A stretch of 64,000 nt of DNA, taken from contig JAUJNL010000012.1 in the NCBI GenBank assembly GCA_030448185.1, positions 1 through 64,000 of the forward strand, given 5' to 3'. Position numbers and translations under genes: made by a program. This DNA is from Cytophagales bacterium. GTDB taxonomy: Bacteria > Bacteroidota > Bacteroidia > Cytophagales > 172606-1. The notes below the pieces were generated by a model. That model did no database searches. It was not told the origin of the DNA and worked only from the letters and a program-made list of their open reading frames with translations. Positions 18,789-29,107 of the stretch are shown here, one piece after another (position 1 is the stretch's first letter; each line of letters starts with the position of its first letter).

Positions 18789-19856
18789 TTAATAAGGCAG
18801 ATCCAGCAGAAAACCGATGGTAAAGTTGGCGTCCCAGTCAAATATAAACTGATTGGTGCCGGTTGCATCGTGAATGGCCTTGTAAATATTCAATCCCGCT
18901 TTGGACTTGGCATTTTCCAGCTTGTATTCGTCAGGATCGTTTAATACCGTGTAGCGCTCCTTGTCTTTGCGGATGGGTTTGGCCAGCTCAAAGGGCACGC
19001 CGCCAATGATAAAGCAGGTTTGCCGCTTGCCCGAAGGGACTTGCTTGGCCTTGTCAATTACCTCGTTGTATACGGTTTTATCATCCGTATTATTCTGGAA
19101 ATACTTAGAGCCATACGTTTCCACGGATTGTAAGCGGCCTCCTTCTTTCCAGGAAATCTTGGTATTACCCGAGCCAATATCCACTACGAAAGCCTTGTCT
19201 TCGTATTCCTGTGGTAACACGCTTCTTAGCCCCAGTACGCCTTCCTGTTCGGGAGTTACTTGGTTTACCACGTAGTTAAGGGATTTAAGCGCCCTGGTAA
19301 TCTTTACGGTACTTTCGGCTTTAGCGGCGCCAGAACTCACCACAAAGTGAATTTCTTTGCCATTGACCCCAAAATCCAGCATGCTACCGATATATCTTTT
19401 CAGACCAGCCCGGATATCGTCATCCGAAGCCATATTTTCCAGCACGAGGCTGTTTCCGAATTCGGCCTTTTCGAGTTTCCAGCGTTTCTGCGGATCTACG
19501 CGGATGATAAATGAGTTGAATCCGCTGGCGCCCATTTCAACTACGCCTTTCAGCTTGCCGTTTTCCGGGGCAGGAGGCGTATAGGTAAAAGCGGAGGCAG
19601 TGGTCGCAGGAGCCGCCGCATCACCCGTGGAAGCGGTGGCATCAGAACCGGTACCCGTGCCGGTGCCTTCTTCATTGGAAGCAGAACCAGCGTTGGATTG
19701 GCTACCCGCGTTATCAGAAGATGTAGTTTCTGTTTGGGCCGTCTTATCTCCTTTGCCAATAATGCCCTGATTCTGTAATACTCTGAAAATACCATAAAGA
19801 CCGGCTATAATCAGAACGATAATAATTAATCTTCCGAATACGGTTAGTCGTTGCAT
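18789..19856 (-). CDS. Membrane-anchored protein with an actin/exopolyphosphatase-like (ASKHA) domain
   Basis: N-terminal TM helix GRLIIIVLIIAGLYGIF; Ser/Thr/Gly/Ala linker; phosphate-1-like motif AFVVDIGSGNTKISW. Confidence 0.55.
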   Translation of the reverse strand: MQRLTVFGRLIIIVLIIAGLYGIFRVLQNQGIIGKGDKTAQTETTSSDNAGSQSNAGSASNEEGTGTGTGSDATASTGDAAAPATTASAFTYTPPAPENGKLKGVVEMGASGFNSFIIRVDPQKRWKLEKAEFGNSLVLENMASDDDIRAGLKRYIGSMLDFGVNGKEIHFVVSSGAAKAESTVKITRALKSLNYVVNQVTPEQEGVLGLRSVLPQEYEDKAFVVDIGSGNTKISWKEGGRLQSVETYGSKYFQNNTDDKTVYNEVIDKAKQVPSGKRQTCFIIGGVPFELAKPIRKDKERYTVLNDPDEYKLENAKSKAGLNIYKAIHDATGTNQFIFDWDANFTIGFLLDLPY

Positions 19857-20446
19857 AAATAGTTGGGATTAGTAAGGTGGTTATTAAAGACTTTACTCTT
19901 TTGGGTGTTTATACGGCTAAAGTTTACAAAATATTTCCAATCTTGTTACCATTACCGGGATAAACCCGTTCTTTCCGCTTTATGCAAAAATTCTTTTTGT
20001 GTAACCCATTGGCAAAACAGTAACTGCAAACAAGTCTATTTCGGGGGCCTCCAGCCAGTATAAGCAATCTCACTGCTTGCTGGCAATCAGATAAACGGCT
20101 TTGCCTTGCCGCACGGTAAAACTTTCCTGCTTGGGCTCTGGCGGCCGCTTGAGTAACGGCATTAGCTCTTCCAGGAGGGCAGGTTGCCGATATTTCTCCC
20201 ATTGCAACTGAATCCTTCCCGAAGGCTTTTGAAGGAACGGAAGAAATGGCTGTCTGCCTTTTCTCTGGTCTTATTATTCAGTCAAAAAGCAGCCCGTAGC
20301 CCCGCTACTTTGCTTGCCTTTGTAAAGGCGTAATTATATCTTGCAAGCAGCTGAAGATGATGCAATCCTATTGTTAGCCGGCAGCTGATTTACTGGGTTT
20401 AAACTGCCATTTACGCCGGCAACCCAAAAGGCGTAATCCCGACCGG

Positions 20447-20872
20447 ATGAAACCGAACAAGTTCAATAAAATTTTAGTAGTGGACGATGACCGCGCCAGC
20501 AATTTTCTCACCAGTTCTACGCTGGAGGAAATGGACGTTGCCGATGAAGTTATTCAACTCCACAGTGGCCGTGCGGCTCTGGAGTTTCTGAAGGGCAGCT
20601 GTGAGGACAAAAGCAAGGTTAAACAAGATTGTCCGGATCTGATCTTACTTGACAACCGGATGCCCGGTATGAATGGAGCCGAGTTTCTGGCTGCTTTCCG
20701 TGATTTCAGAAAGGACCACCCCGCTATTCATACCTCAGTAGTCATTCTTTCCACTGCGCTTCATGAGCCCTTTGTAATGCAAATGAATCAGTTGGGCGCC
20801 GTAGCCTGCCTGGAGAAACCATTAACCGAAGCAGATGTAACAGAGTTGGTCCAACAACTGGGGCAGCCATAA
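20447..20872 (+). CDS. Single-domain response regulator (CheY-like receiver)
   Basis: ILVVDDDRAS, LILLDNRMPGMNG, VILST, EKPL. Confidence 0.9.
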   Translation: MKPNKFNKILVVDDDRASNFLTSSTLEEMDVADEVIQLHSGRAALEFLKGSCEDKSKVKQDCPDLILLDNRMPGMNGAEFLAAFRDFRKDHPAIHTSVVILSTALHEPFVMQMNQLGAVACLEKPLTEADVTELVQQLGQP

Positions 20873-21036
20873 GCTTTCCACTCCTGATGTCTTCCAGTCA
20901 GTAATGACTGACCTTAATTTATATCCTCTTTCCGCGGGTTAGTCTTTCTTAATGGCCCATTCATCTAAAAGATAAGAAGTAACAGTTATTTAATGCGTTA
21001 AAGCAGTATTTATGTTAAAAAAACAGATACTGCGCT

Positions 21037-21429
21037 ATGTTTGTCAATAACCTGTACGACAAGACTTACGAATGGTTATTCTCCATTTGGTCCGGCAAAT
21101 CCAACCTGCGTGAGATAAAGGATACTTATCTGAGCAGTTTGCACATGTTGCAGGCTACCGGCGCAAAACTGCTGGTTATTGACCTCCGGCAACTGGAGTA
21201 CAATGTACAGGCGGATCAGATGGTAGATTGGATGCGGCAAGTCTGGCAACCCGAAGCCCAGCGGTGTGGTCTGGAAACATTAATTCATATTGTTCCATCC
21301 ACACCATCCGACGGAGACGAATGGCCTTTCGTGCTGGAAACTGCTCTGGGCATTCCCCAGTTTGAAAGCGTAGAACAAAGCATCAAGTGGCTTCAGATCC
21401 AGAGAAGTCAAAACCCGGCCTGGATGTAA
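21037..21429 (+). CDS. Hypothetical protein, STAS/SpoIIAA-like
   Basis: Complete ORF; MLQATGAKLLVIDLRQLEYNVQADQMVDWM layout. Confidence 0.45.
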   Translation: MFVNNLYDKTYEWLFSIWSGKSNLREIKDTYLSSLHMLQATGAKLLVIDLRQLEYNVQADQMVDWMRQVWQPEAQRCGLETLIHIVPSTPSDGDEWPFVLETALGIPQFESVEQSIKWLQIQRSQNPAWM

Positions 21430-21509
21430 GCTAACAGCTATCTTAGCACTATCCGGGAGTAGATGATACCCATGGTTAGTTATCAGATTGATTTCTAATC
21501 AGGCACGCA

Positions 21510-21553
21510 AAAAACACTACGGGCAGGAAGTACTTCCTGCCCGTAGTGTTTTT
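21510..21553. terminator. Perfect 44-bp palindrome between convergent genes, probable bidirectional terminator
   Basis: aaaaacactacgggcaggaagt|acttcctgcccgtagtgttttt. Confidence 0.85.
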
Positions 21554-21667
21554 AAACTGTAACCTGTTTCCGGGAAATACAGATAGGATCCAAAACTGCT
21601 TCCGTACGATGTTTCGTTAGAGAATAAAGTGGTAATCCGAAACAGCAACTCCCGAACCGGTACCCAC

Positions 21668-23572
21668 CTAATACAGCATCCGGAACTTAATGGTATGTTC
21701 AATATTCTTCAGATCTTTCACTACATCTTTGCTGTACTCCTTGGCCACATCCGTAATCACGTAGCCCACTCTTTCGTTGGTCTTTAAGTATTGCCCCAGA
21801 ATGTTGATGTTATACCTTGACAACATACTGTTGATCTGCGCCAGAATACCCGGAACATTACGGTGAATGTGAATAAACCGGTGCGCCTCGGCCAAATCCG
21901 GAAGCTGAATATTCGGAAAGTTAACGCTGCCGAAGGTATTGCCCTTGTTGATAAACTCAATCAATTTATTGGGCACGTAGTTGGCAATGTTTTCCTGGGC
22001 TTCCTCGGTACTGCCTCCGATATGCGGCGTCAGAATTACGTTTGGCAAGCCCCGCAATTCGTTCAGAAATTCCTCCTGATTGGTTTTGGGCTCGTAGGGG
22101 AACACATCCACCCCAGCTCCGGCTACTTTCTTGCGCTTAATGGCATTGACCAATGCCTGTATATCTACCACGTGGCCGCGGCTCAGATTCAGGAAAATTA
22201 CGCCGTCTTTCATTTGGGAAAACTCCTTCTCTCCGATCAGGTTTTTGTTCTCCGGGCGGCCATCTACATGCAGCGTCACCATATCGCTGACCCGCAACAG
22301 TTCGGCCAAGGTTTTGCAGCGCTTCGCATTCCCTAATGCCAATTTTTCTACCCGGTCATAATAGTATACTTCCATGCCCAATGCTTCTGCCAGTACCGAT
22401 AGTTGCGTACCAATACTGCCGTAGCCCACGATCCCTAGTTTTTTACCCCGGATCTCGAAACTGTTTTTGGCTGATTTATTCCAAACGCCACTGTGCATGC
22501 CATAGCTCTTATCAGGAATATTCCGGATAAGCATGATAATTTCGCCAATAGCCAGCTCTACTACCGAACGGGTGTTGCTGTAAGGGGCGTTAAAAGCGGG
22601 AATACCTCTTTCCAGGCAAGCATTCAGGTCAATCTGGTTGGTACCAATGCAGAAAGCGCCGATGCACATGAGTTTGTTAGCATTTCCAAGTACCTTTTTG
22701 GTCACCTGGGTTTTGGAACGAATGCCCAGTACCGTTACGTCTTTGATCCGTTCGGCCAGTTCATCCTCATCCAGACCACCGGCTACTACATCTACTTTAA
22801 AACCTTCTTCCCGGAACAACTCCAGGGCTCTGGGGTGAATATTTTCCAGCAGCAGTACATTGATCCGGTTTTTGGGGTAAGAAAGGCTGGCCGGCAGTTT
22901 GTTGACGAACAAAAACTCGTCCAGACTCGGGGTGATATGGTCGGCCATGCCCACGACGCGTTCCCGCTCTACGTTTTCGGTAAAGGCGAAGAATTTATTG
23001 GCGTAACCAGCTTCCTTGATTTCGTAATCCGTATAGCCATCCCCGATCACGTATACATCCCCCTGTAGATTCAGATTTTTGATGCAGGTAGGCTTGCCCT
23101 TATTGGCGGAAAGCGGATTGCTGCGGTCAAAACCCACGATATTGCCGGCCTCATCAAATTCAAAAGAATTGGCCACTACGTTTTCTTCTTTAATGCCAAA
23201 CTCCGTTACGATGGGTACAATAAACTCCCGGAATCCATTGGAGATAATATAAATCTGATCGGCAAACTCCCGGAAGAAGTTACGATTCCGTTCAAAGGAA
23301 GGAGAAACCTTGGTTTTCAGAACTTCGATCAGTTTGGGCAGGTGGTCGCGGCGGGCTTGCAGCAGGGTAATCCGTTTTTCCAGCGATTCGGTAAAGGAAA
23401 GTTCGCCATTCATGCCCAGATCGGTGATGCGCTTGATTTCCTCCAGTTTCTCTTCCTGTCTGGGATGGCCAGCTAAGGAAATTTTGCACAGTTCGTCCAT
23501 TGCCTCCACACTGGTGAAGGTACTGTCGAAGTCAATAATGAAAAAACGGGCTTCTTTGGTTTGGGTTTCCAT
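21668..23572 (-). CDS. Bifunctional HAD phosphoserine phosphatase-like / D-3-phosphoglycerate dehydrogenase
   Basis: N-terminal HAD motifs (IIDFDSTFTSVEAMDEL, ISNGF, GDGYTDYEI); C-terminal SerA (GIVGYGSIGTQLSVLAEALGMEVYYYDR, GGSTEEAQ, ACT-like tail). Confidence 0.9.
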   Translation of the reverse strand: METQTKEARFFIIDFDSTFTSVEAMDELCKISLAGHPRQEEKLEEIKRITDLGMNGELSFTESLEKRITLLQARRDHLPKLIEVLKTKVSPSFERNRNFFREFADQIYIISNGFREFIVPIVTEFGIKEENVVANSFEFDEAGNIVGFDRSNPLSANKGKPTCIKNLNLQGDVYVIGDGYTDYEIKEAGYANKFFAFTENVERERVVGMADHITPSLDEFLFVNKLPASLSYPKNRINVLLLENIHPRALELFREEGFKVDVVAGGLDEDELAERIKDVTVLGIRSKTQVTKKVLGNANKLMCIGAFCIGTNQIDLNACLERGIPAFNAPYSNTRSVVELAIGEIIMLIRNIPDKSYGMHSGVWNKSAKNSFEIRGKKLGIVGYGSIGTQLSVLAEALGMEVYYYDRVEKLALGNAKRCKTLAELLRVSDMVTLHVDGRPENKNLIGEKEFSQMKDGVIFLNLSRGHVVDIQALVNAIKRKKVAGAGVDVFPYEPKTNQEEFLNELRGLPNVILTPHIGGSTEEAQENIANYVPNKLIEFINKGNTFGSVNFPNIQLPDLAEAHRFIHIHRNVPGILAQINSMLSRYNINILGQYLKTNERVGYVITDVAKEYSKDVVKDLKNIEHTIKFRMLY

Positions 23573-23581
23573 ACAGGAAAA

Positions 23582-24133
23582 TCAGTTGGGAAATTGAATA
23601 TAGGTTACAGGTACAGTATTCGTTAGCCAGACACCATTGTCAGATTGATAGAAAATGAAACCGTTTTGGTACATGTCACCTGAACGGATGGTAAGGATGG
23701 TTGGTAAGCCGTGACGACTGCCGACTTTACGGGCTGTTTCTTTGTCGGCCGCGAGGTGAACGTGCTGGCGGCTTTGTTTAATCAGGCCAGCCTCCTGAAT
23801 ACCAGCAAGAAAGCGGGTGGCGGTTCCGTGGTACAAATACAGGGGAGGCTCTACCGGAACCAGTTCCAGATCTACCGATACGGAATGCCCCTGGTTAGCC
23901 CTTATTTTTAAACCGTCTTCACTGAAGCGGAAACGCTGCTTGTCATTGGATTGTACCACTTCCTGCAGTTCCTCCAGACTTACTTTGTGCCCCCGCTTAT
24001 TCAGGGCAGTTAACAAGGTATCTACGGGTATCCAGCCGTTTTCGTCCAAAGCAATGCCAATCGACTGCGGCTGATGCCGTAGTACTAAGCTTAACGTCTT
24101 ACTAACAGTAATCAATCTTTTCTCCTGACTCAT
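23582..24133 (-). CDS. kptA: RNA 2'-phosphotransferase KptA/Tpt1
   Basis: SKTLSLVLRHQPQSIGIALDENGWIPVDTLL, RIRANQGHS-like segment, LYLYHGTATRF, HVHLAADKETARKVGSRHG. Confidence 0.93.
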   Translation of the reverse strand: MSQEKRLITVSKTLSLVLRHQPQSIGIALDENGWIPVDTLLTALNKRGHKVSLEELQEVVQSNDKQRFRFSEDGLKIRANQGHSVSVDLELVPVEPPLYLYHGTATRFLAGIQEAGLIKQSRQHVHLAADKETARKVGSRHGLPTILTIRSGDMYQNGFIFYQSDNGVWLTNTVPVTYIQFPN

Positions 24134-24163
24134 GCGGCCGATACCTCCTGAACAGTTGGCAAT

Positions 24164-25218
24164 TTAGTACTTTTCCTTCAGAAACCGGAGAGCCCGCTGT
24201 TCAGCCCAAGTCATTCCGTTTAACTTATAACTGGCAAATCCGCAGTGGCCACCCTGCTCAGGTATTTCCAGGAAAACGTTTTCGAGTTCCCGCACCTGCG
24301 CTACCGGGTAACACTCCGGGGACAGAAAGGGATCATTCTTCGCATTGACAATCAACGTAGGAATGGCAATATGCGCCAGAAACTCTTTAGAGCTGCATTG
24401 CTGATAATAGGTAGCAGCATCCTTAAATCCATGCAGTGGGGCAGTATAGAAATCATCAAAATCCTTGATTCGTTTGACCTGCTTGTACAGATCCAGGCTC
24501 AGTTTGTCGGGCATCAGGGCCGATTTGGCTTCGATTTTCTTACGCAGATTATTCAGGAAGCGTCTTTCATAAATATAGTTACCACGCTGAGAGAGCGTTT
24601 CCGAACTGGTATTCAGGCAAAGCGGCACGGAAAATACTGCCCGGCGGATGGAAGCAGGCAGTTTTGAGCCCTGTTCCCCTAAATATTTTAAGGTCAGATT
24701 ACCACCCAAGCTAAAGCCGATCAGAGCTACCGTTTCGTAGCAATCACAGGCAATGGCGTAACGGATCACGTGTTCCAGATCATCAGTGGCCCCGCTATGA
24801 TAAAATCGCAGATTGCGGTTGATTTCACCACTACACCCCTGAAATTCCACGCCAGCACATCCCATTTGTTGGCATGCAGGGCTTGACCATTCCCTTTATG
24901 TAAGGCCGCTGGGAGTCACCTTCCAGTCCGTGCGAAATAATGGCCGGAGTTGGCAAACCCCTGCCGCGACCAGTCCAGGTCCAGAAAATCACCATCCGGC
25001 GTATCAATTCGTTCCCGGCGATAACGGACTCCGCTCACTTTTCGTAAAACTGCCGGGACAATGGTTTGCAAGTGTCCATTGAACAGGTAAAAAGGTGAAC
25101 GGTAATCGGATTGAGAATCGGCATGTATACCAGTAGTAAATAGTTCCAAAAGTAAGCGTTTCCGGACAGGAATTCTAAACTTTGATTTTAAGGCGTATAA
25201 CTTCCTTACGAATCCCAT
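24164..25218 (-). pseudogene. YheT-family alpha/beta hydrolase, frameshifted near 24.85-24.92 kb
   Basis: N-part PFYLFNGHLQTIVPAVLR...DTPDGDFLDLDW; C-part FQGCSGEINRNLRFYHSGATDDLEHVI, ALIGFSLGGNLTLKYLGE in another frame. Confidence 0.8.
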
Positions 25219-25351
25219 TAATCGTCTTTATTATGCAAATTCCGCAATAAATAGTTTGGAATTGAGTTAGAATACCCTTAATTTAACCCGAACACCAATT
25301 GTGTAAGATTATGGTACGAAATGAAGCACCCGGTTTAATTGCCAAAAGATT

Positions 25352-25900
25352 GTGTACAACCTCGTGTTGTTAGCAGCTTTATCTGGCCTTTTTGTTTTTG
25401 CCACTTCTAAATTAGAGGGCGGAGACCTTGGTTTCCCTACGCTGGTGGTAGTGAGTATTCTTACCCTAGCCCTTACGTTTGACGTGATTATTTTTGCCAT
25501 CCGTAATCCAACCAATCAGTTATTTGTTCAGTATAGTGATCCCCGCACCGAAGAACGTTTAGATGCTATTCTCTATACCATGGGCTACCGCCTGAAAGAC
25601 CGGAGTGGCGAGATGAGTGTGTATAGTCCCTCCTTCTGGATTGGCGGCACCAACGGTAAAGTTCGTCTGCGTTTCACCCGTAACCAGGTAGTAGTAATCG
25701 GACCGCAGTTTGCCCTGCACCGGCTGGCTGAGCGACTTTGGCTATTCCAATACCCCGATATCGGTTTCTCCTGGGAAGACCAGGCGCAGGAACGCCGTTA
25801 CGCCCAAACCAATGCCGGGTACGAAGAAGCCGCACAAATGGCTCCCTTCGGCGCCAACACGGGCTACGAACCGACTACCGGAACATCTGCCAGCAGGTAA
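25352..25900 (+). CDS. Conserved hypothetical membrane protein
   Basis: Long ORF with TM segment LVVVSILTLALTFDVIIFAI, followed by a terminator. Confidence 0.55.
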   Translation: MYNLVLLAALSGLFVFATSKLEGGDLGFPTLVVVSILTLALTFDVIIFAIRNPTNQLFVQYSDPRTEERLDAILYTMGYRLKDRSGEMSVYSPSFWIGGTNGKVRLRFTRNQVVVIGPQFALHRLAERLWLFQYPDIGFSWEDQAQERRYAQTNAGYEEAAQMAPFGANTGYEPTTGTSASR

Positions 25901-25935
25901 TCTGCAGAGCAATAAAGATCTACCCCATTCTATGG

Positions 25936-25966
25936 AATCCCTCTTCTGAAGAAGAGGGATTTTTTT
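25936..25966 (+). terminator. Rho-independent terminator
   Basis: aatccctcttctgaagaagagggattttttt. Confidence 0.85.
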
Positions 25967-26255
25967 GTTTATGATGCCCGTGGGAATGCAAGGGAAAGGG
26001 GATCAGGGGCGGTAGGGGTGTTAAAAAAAGTTAAATAGGTTAAGAAAAGTTAAATCAGATCCCTTCTTTTAGGGTTCGTACCAGCCCACCCTTTATTTGC
26101 ACGTAGCATAAAGACGACAAGCCGTGAGAAAAATACCTGTATACCTGAGTAAGTTGAGTATTTCCTAGCCTTTCTCTTTTCATACCTGTTCATCCCAGGC
26201 CTTTTAACTCACAACCAATCATTTTAACTATTTCTTATTCAAATAGCTATCCGAT

Positions 26256-27920
26256 ATGAAAAACGCTTTCTTCCTTTGCTTGCTGCTAAGCCATATTACC
26301 ACTTTTGCCCGGCCAGCCATTACCGAAAATCAAAAACTGGAGAGCTTGGCTAAAGTTTGGGGCTTCCTGAAGTATTATCATCCTCAGGTAGCCAAAGGCA
26401 AAATCGATTGGGATCAGGAACTGATTCAAAAGATGCCATTAGTAACCAAGGCGGCTACTCCCCAGGAATTAAGCCAGGTATACATAAGCTGGATTAATCA
26501 GCTTGGCAAAGTAAAACGTTGCGGGAAATGTGATAATAAGCAGATTGCTGACAGTCTAAGCCTTAACCTGGATCTTGACTGGGTCTACGATTCTACCTTA
26601 TTTACTCCCGAGTTAACGCAACAGTTAGATTACATCCGAAAGAACCGGAATCAGAAGAAGAATTATTATGTCAACTACCTTTATCCTTTATTTCCCGGAC
26701 AGGCAGCATTCAAAAATGAGAAAAAGTACGAAGGAATGGAATTCCCTGCCGAAGAGTACCGCTTGCTGGGCCTGTTCCGGTATTGGAACATTATTAACTA
26801 TTTTTACCCTTGTAAATACACGATTGACGAGGATTGGAACACTGTGCTCGCGGATATGCTTCCCAAATTCAGAAATGCGGCTACTCCCATGGAATATCAT
26901 CTAGCCATGCTGGAACTTATAGCAAGTATCCACGACAGCCATGCCTGGTTTAATACAAAATATACGTACCGATATTTTGGCCTCTACCGGGTGCCGTTTC
27001 GATTCAAAATCATTGATAATAAAGCAGTGGTTACTGGTTTTTACAATGACTCATTAGCCCGGCTTAATGATATTCGCTATGGCGACGTAATTACGCACGT
27101 TGAGGACAAAACTGTTAATGAGGTATTACAGCCCAAACTAAAATACATTAGTGCTTCTAATTACGCAACGCAACTCAGAAATGCCAGCGGCGTGATTTTC
27201 AGTGGTTCTACTGATTCTGTTAGAATGACTTTTGAGCGTAATGGCAACATCTACACCAAATCCGTTAAGCGATATTTTCCTTATTTGGTTGCTAACCGGA
27301 ATTTGCAAGCCAGTAAGGCGCAGCCCTGGAAATGGATCAGTAAGGATATAGGCTACGTGAATATGGACGAAATATCACCCAAACAGGTTAAGATCATGAT
27401 GAATGAGTTCCGGGATATAAAGGCCATCATTTTTGATATCCGGAATTACCCTAAGCCCATTGGTCATAATGTTGCTGCCTATCTCAATAAGGATAAAAGC
27501 ACCTATGCCAACTTTACCTATCCTGATCTTTCTTATCCGGGTATCAACAAGCGAAAGTCGGCCTGGAAAGCAGGAAGAAAGAATAATAAAAATGTTTATC
27601 CGGGGCAAGCAGTGCTGCTATTTAATGAAGATACGCAAAGTCGGGCTGAGTTTACCTGTATGGCCCTCCAATCGGCTCCCAAAGTTATCGGCGTAGGTAG
27701 TCAGACAGCGGGGGCCGTGGGAAACATAACCCGTATTGTTTTTCCGGGTGGCTATGAAACCACTATAACCGGAATGGGTGCATATTACCCTGATGGTCGT
27801 CCGACTCAACGGATTGGGATTGTACCTGATATTGAGGTAAAGCCCACTATTGAAGGAATACGGTCTGGCAAAGATGAAGTGCTAGAACGTGCCTTGCAGT
27901 ATTTGCAAACGGGAAAATAG
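26256..27920 (+). CDS. S41-family C-terminal processing peptidase
   Basis: Signal peptide; LFRYWNIINYFYPCK, PDZ-like region, ...AGAVGNITRIVFPGGYETTITGMGAYYPDGRPTQRIGIVPDIEVKPT. Confidence 0.85.
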   Translation: MKNAFFLCLLLSHITTFARPAITENQKLESLAKVWGFLKYYHPQVAKGKIDWDQELIQKMPLVTKAATPQELSQVYISWINQLGKVKRCGKCDNKQIADSLSLNLDLDWVYDSTLFTPELTQQLDYIRKNRNQKKNYYVNYLYPLFPGQAAFKNEKKYEGMEFPAEEYRLLGLFRYWNIINYFYPCKYTIDEDWNTVLADMLPKFRNAATPMEYHLAMLELIASIHDSHAWFNTKYTYRYFGLYRVPFRFKIIDNKAVVTGFYNDSLARLNDIRYGDVITHVEDKTVNEVLQPKLKYISASNYATQLRNASGVIFSGSTDSVRMTFERNGNIYTKSVKRYFPYLVANRNLQASKAQPWKWISKDIGYVNMDEISPKQVKIMMNEFRDIKAIIFDIRNYPKPIGHNVAAYLNKDKSTYANFTYPDLSYPGINKRKSAWKAGRKNNKNVYPGQAVLLFNEDTQSRAEFTCMALQSAPKVIGVGSQTAGAVGNITRIVFPGGYETTITGMGAYYPDGRPTQRIGIVPDIEVKPTIEGIRSGKDEVLERALQYLQTGK

Positions 27921-27930
27921 GATAAAAGAC

Positions 27931-27957
27931 AAAGCCCCGGCATCACGCTGGGGCTTT
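27931..27957. terminator. Rho-independent terminator
   Basis: aaagccccggcatcacgctggggcttt. Confidence 0.8.
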
Positions 27958-27985
27958 ATCGTTTATGGGAAGGTAAAACTTCCGT

Positions 27986-28852
27986 TTACGCAGTCACGCC
28001 TTTCAGGGCTTTTACCATCGTTTCACCAATCAGGGCGGAGACTCTACCACATGGACGCCGCACTCACGCAAGATCCGCATTTTAGCTTCGGCGGTATCAT
28101 CCGCGCCGCCAATAATAACACCGGCATGACCCATCCGGCGGCCCTTAGGAGCAGTCTGACCGGCAATGAACCCAACTACGGGTTTGCGGTTGCCATTCGC
28201 CTTAATCCAGTGGGCTGCTTCAGCTTCCATGCCACCGCCAATCTCACCGATCATCACGATGCCTTCCGTTTCGGGATCATTCATCAGCAGTTCAACGGCT
28301 TCTTTCGTAGTCGTTCCGATAATGGGGTCGCCACCAATCCCGATAGCCGTAGTCTGACCTAAGCCAGCTTTGGTTAACTGGTCGACTGCTTCGTACGTAA
28401 GGGTACCGGATTTGGAAACGAGTCCTATTCGGCCTTTTTTGAAGATAAATCCCGGCATAATGCCTACTTTACATTCTTCGGCCGTGATGATACCGGGGCG
28501 ATCAACCGAACACCCTTGCGCTTGATGTATTCCTTGGCATAGATCATATCCGGGTGGGAATGCCTTCGGTAATAGTCACGATTAGTCCGATTCCCGCATC
28601 GGCTGCCTCCATGATGGCATCAGCCGCAAATGCCGGGGGTACAAAGATGATGGAAACATCCGCACCGTTTCGCGTACCGCGTCTTCTACGGTATTGAATA
28701 CGGGACGATCCAGATGCTTACTCCCCCTTTGCCTGGGGTTACACCGCCCACTACCTGGGTACCATACTCAATCATTTGTCCGGCATGGAAAGACCCTTCG
28801 GAGCCGGTAAAGCCCTGTACAATAATGCGGGAATTTTTATTGACTAAAACAT
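27986..28852 (-). pseudogene. sucD: Succinyl-CoA ligase (ADP-forming) alpha subunit with multiple small indels
   Basis: [36 protein letters not shown]...GHAGVIIGG in one frame; [51 protein letters not shown] and [16 protein letters not shown] in others. Confidence 0.93.
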
Positions 28853-29107
28853 ATGAGGATTCAGTTAAAGTTTTGGCAAAAATAGGCTTAAATGGGAGAA
28901 AGCAAAATTATGTACCCATTTGCTGCGATGCTTACCAATTGATTAATGCTTCAGTAAATGAATAAATTAAATGGATAAATTGCTCACGCATCACGAATGG
29001 CTTTACCTGATGCGGAACTTTGGACAACTGATTTATAACTTTACGTCAACAAAATTATTTAATTGCCAGCAATTAGGCATTGTCACATCACTTCATCAGT
29101 TATTTAT

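Noticed and set aside
22493-23068. 191-aa plus-strand ORF
   Set aside because: Antisense to the SerB-SerA fusion gene.
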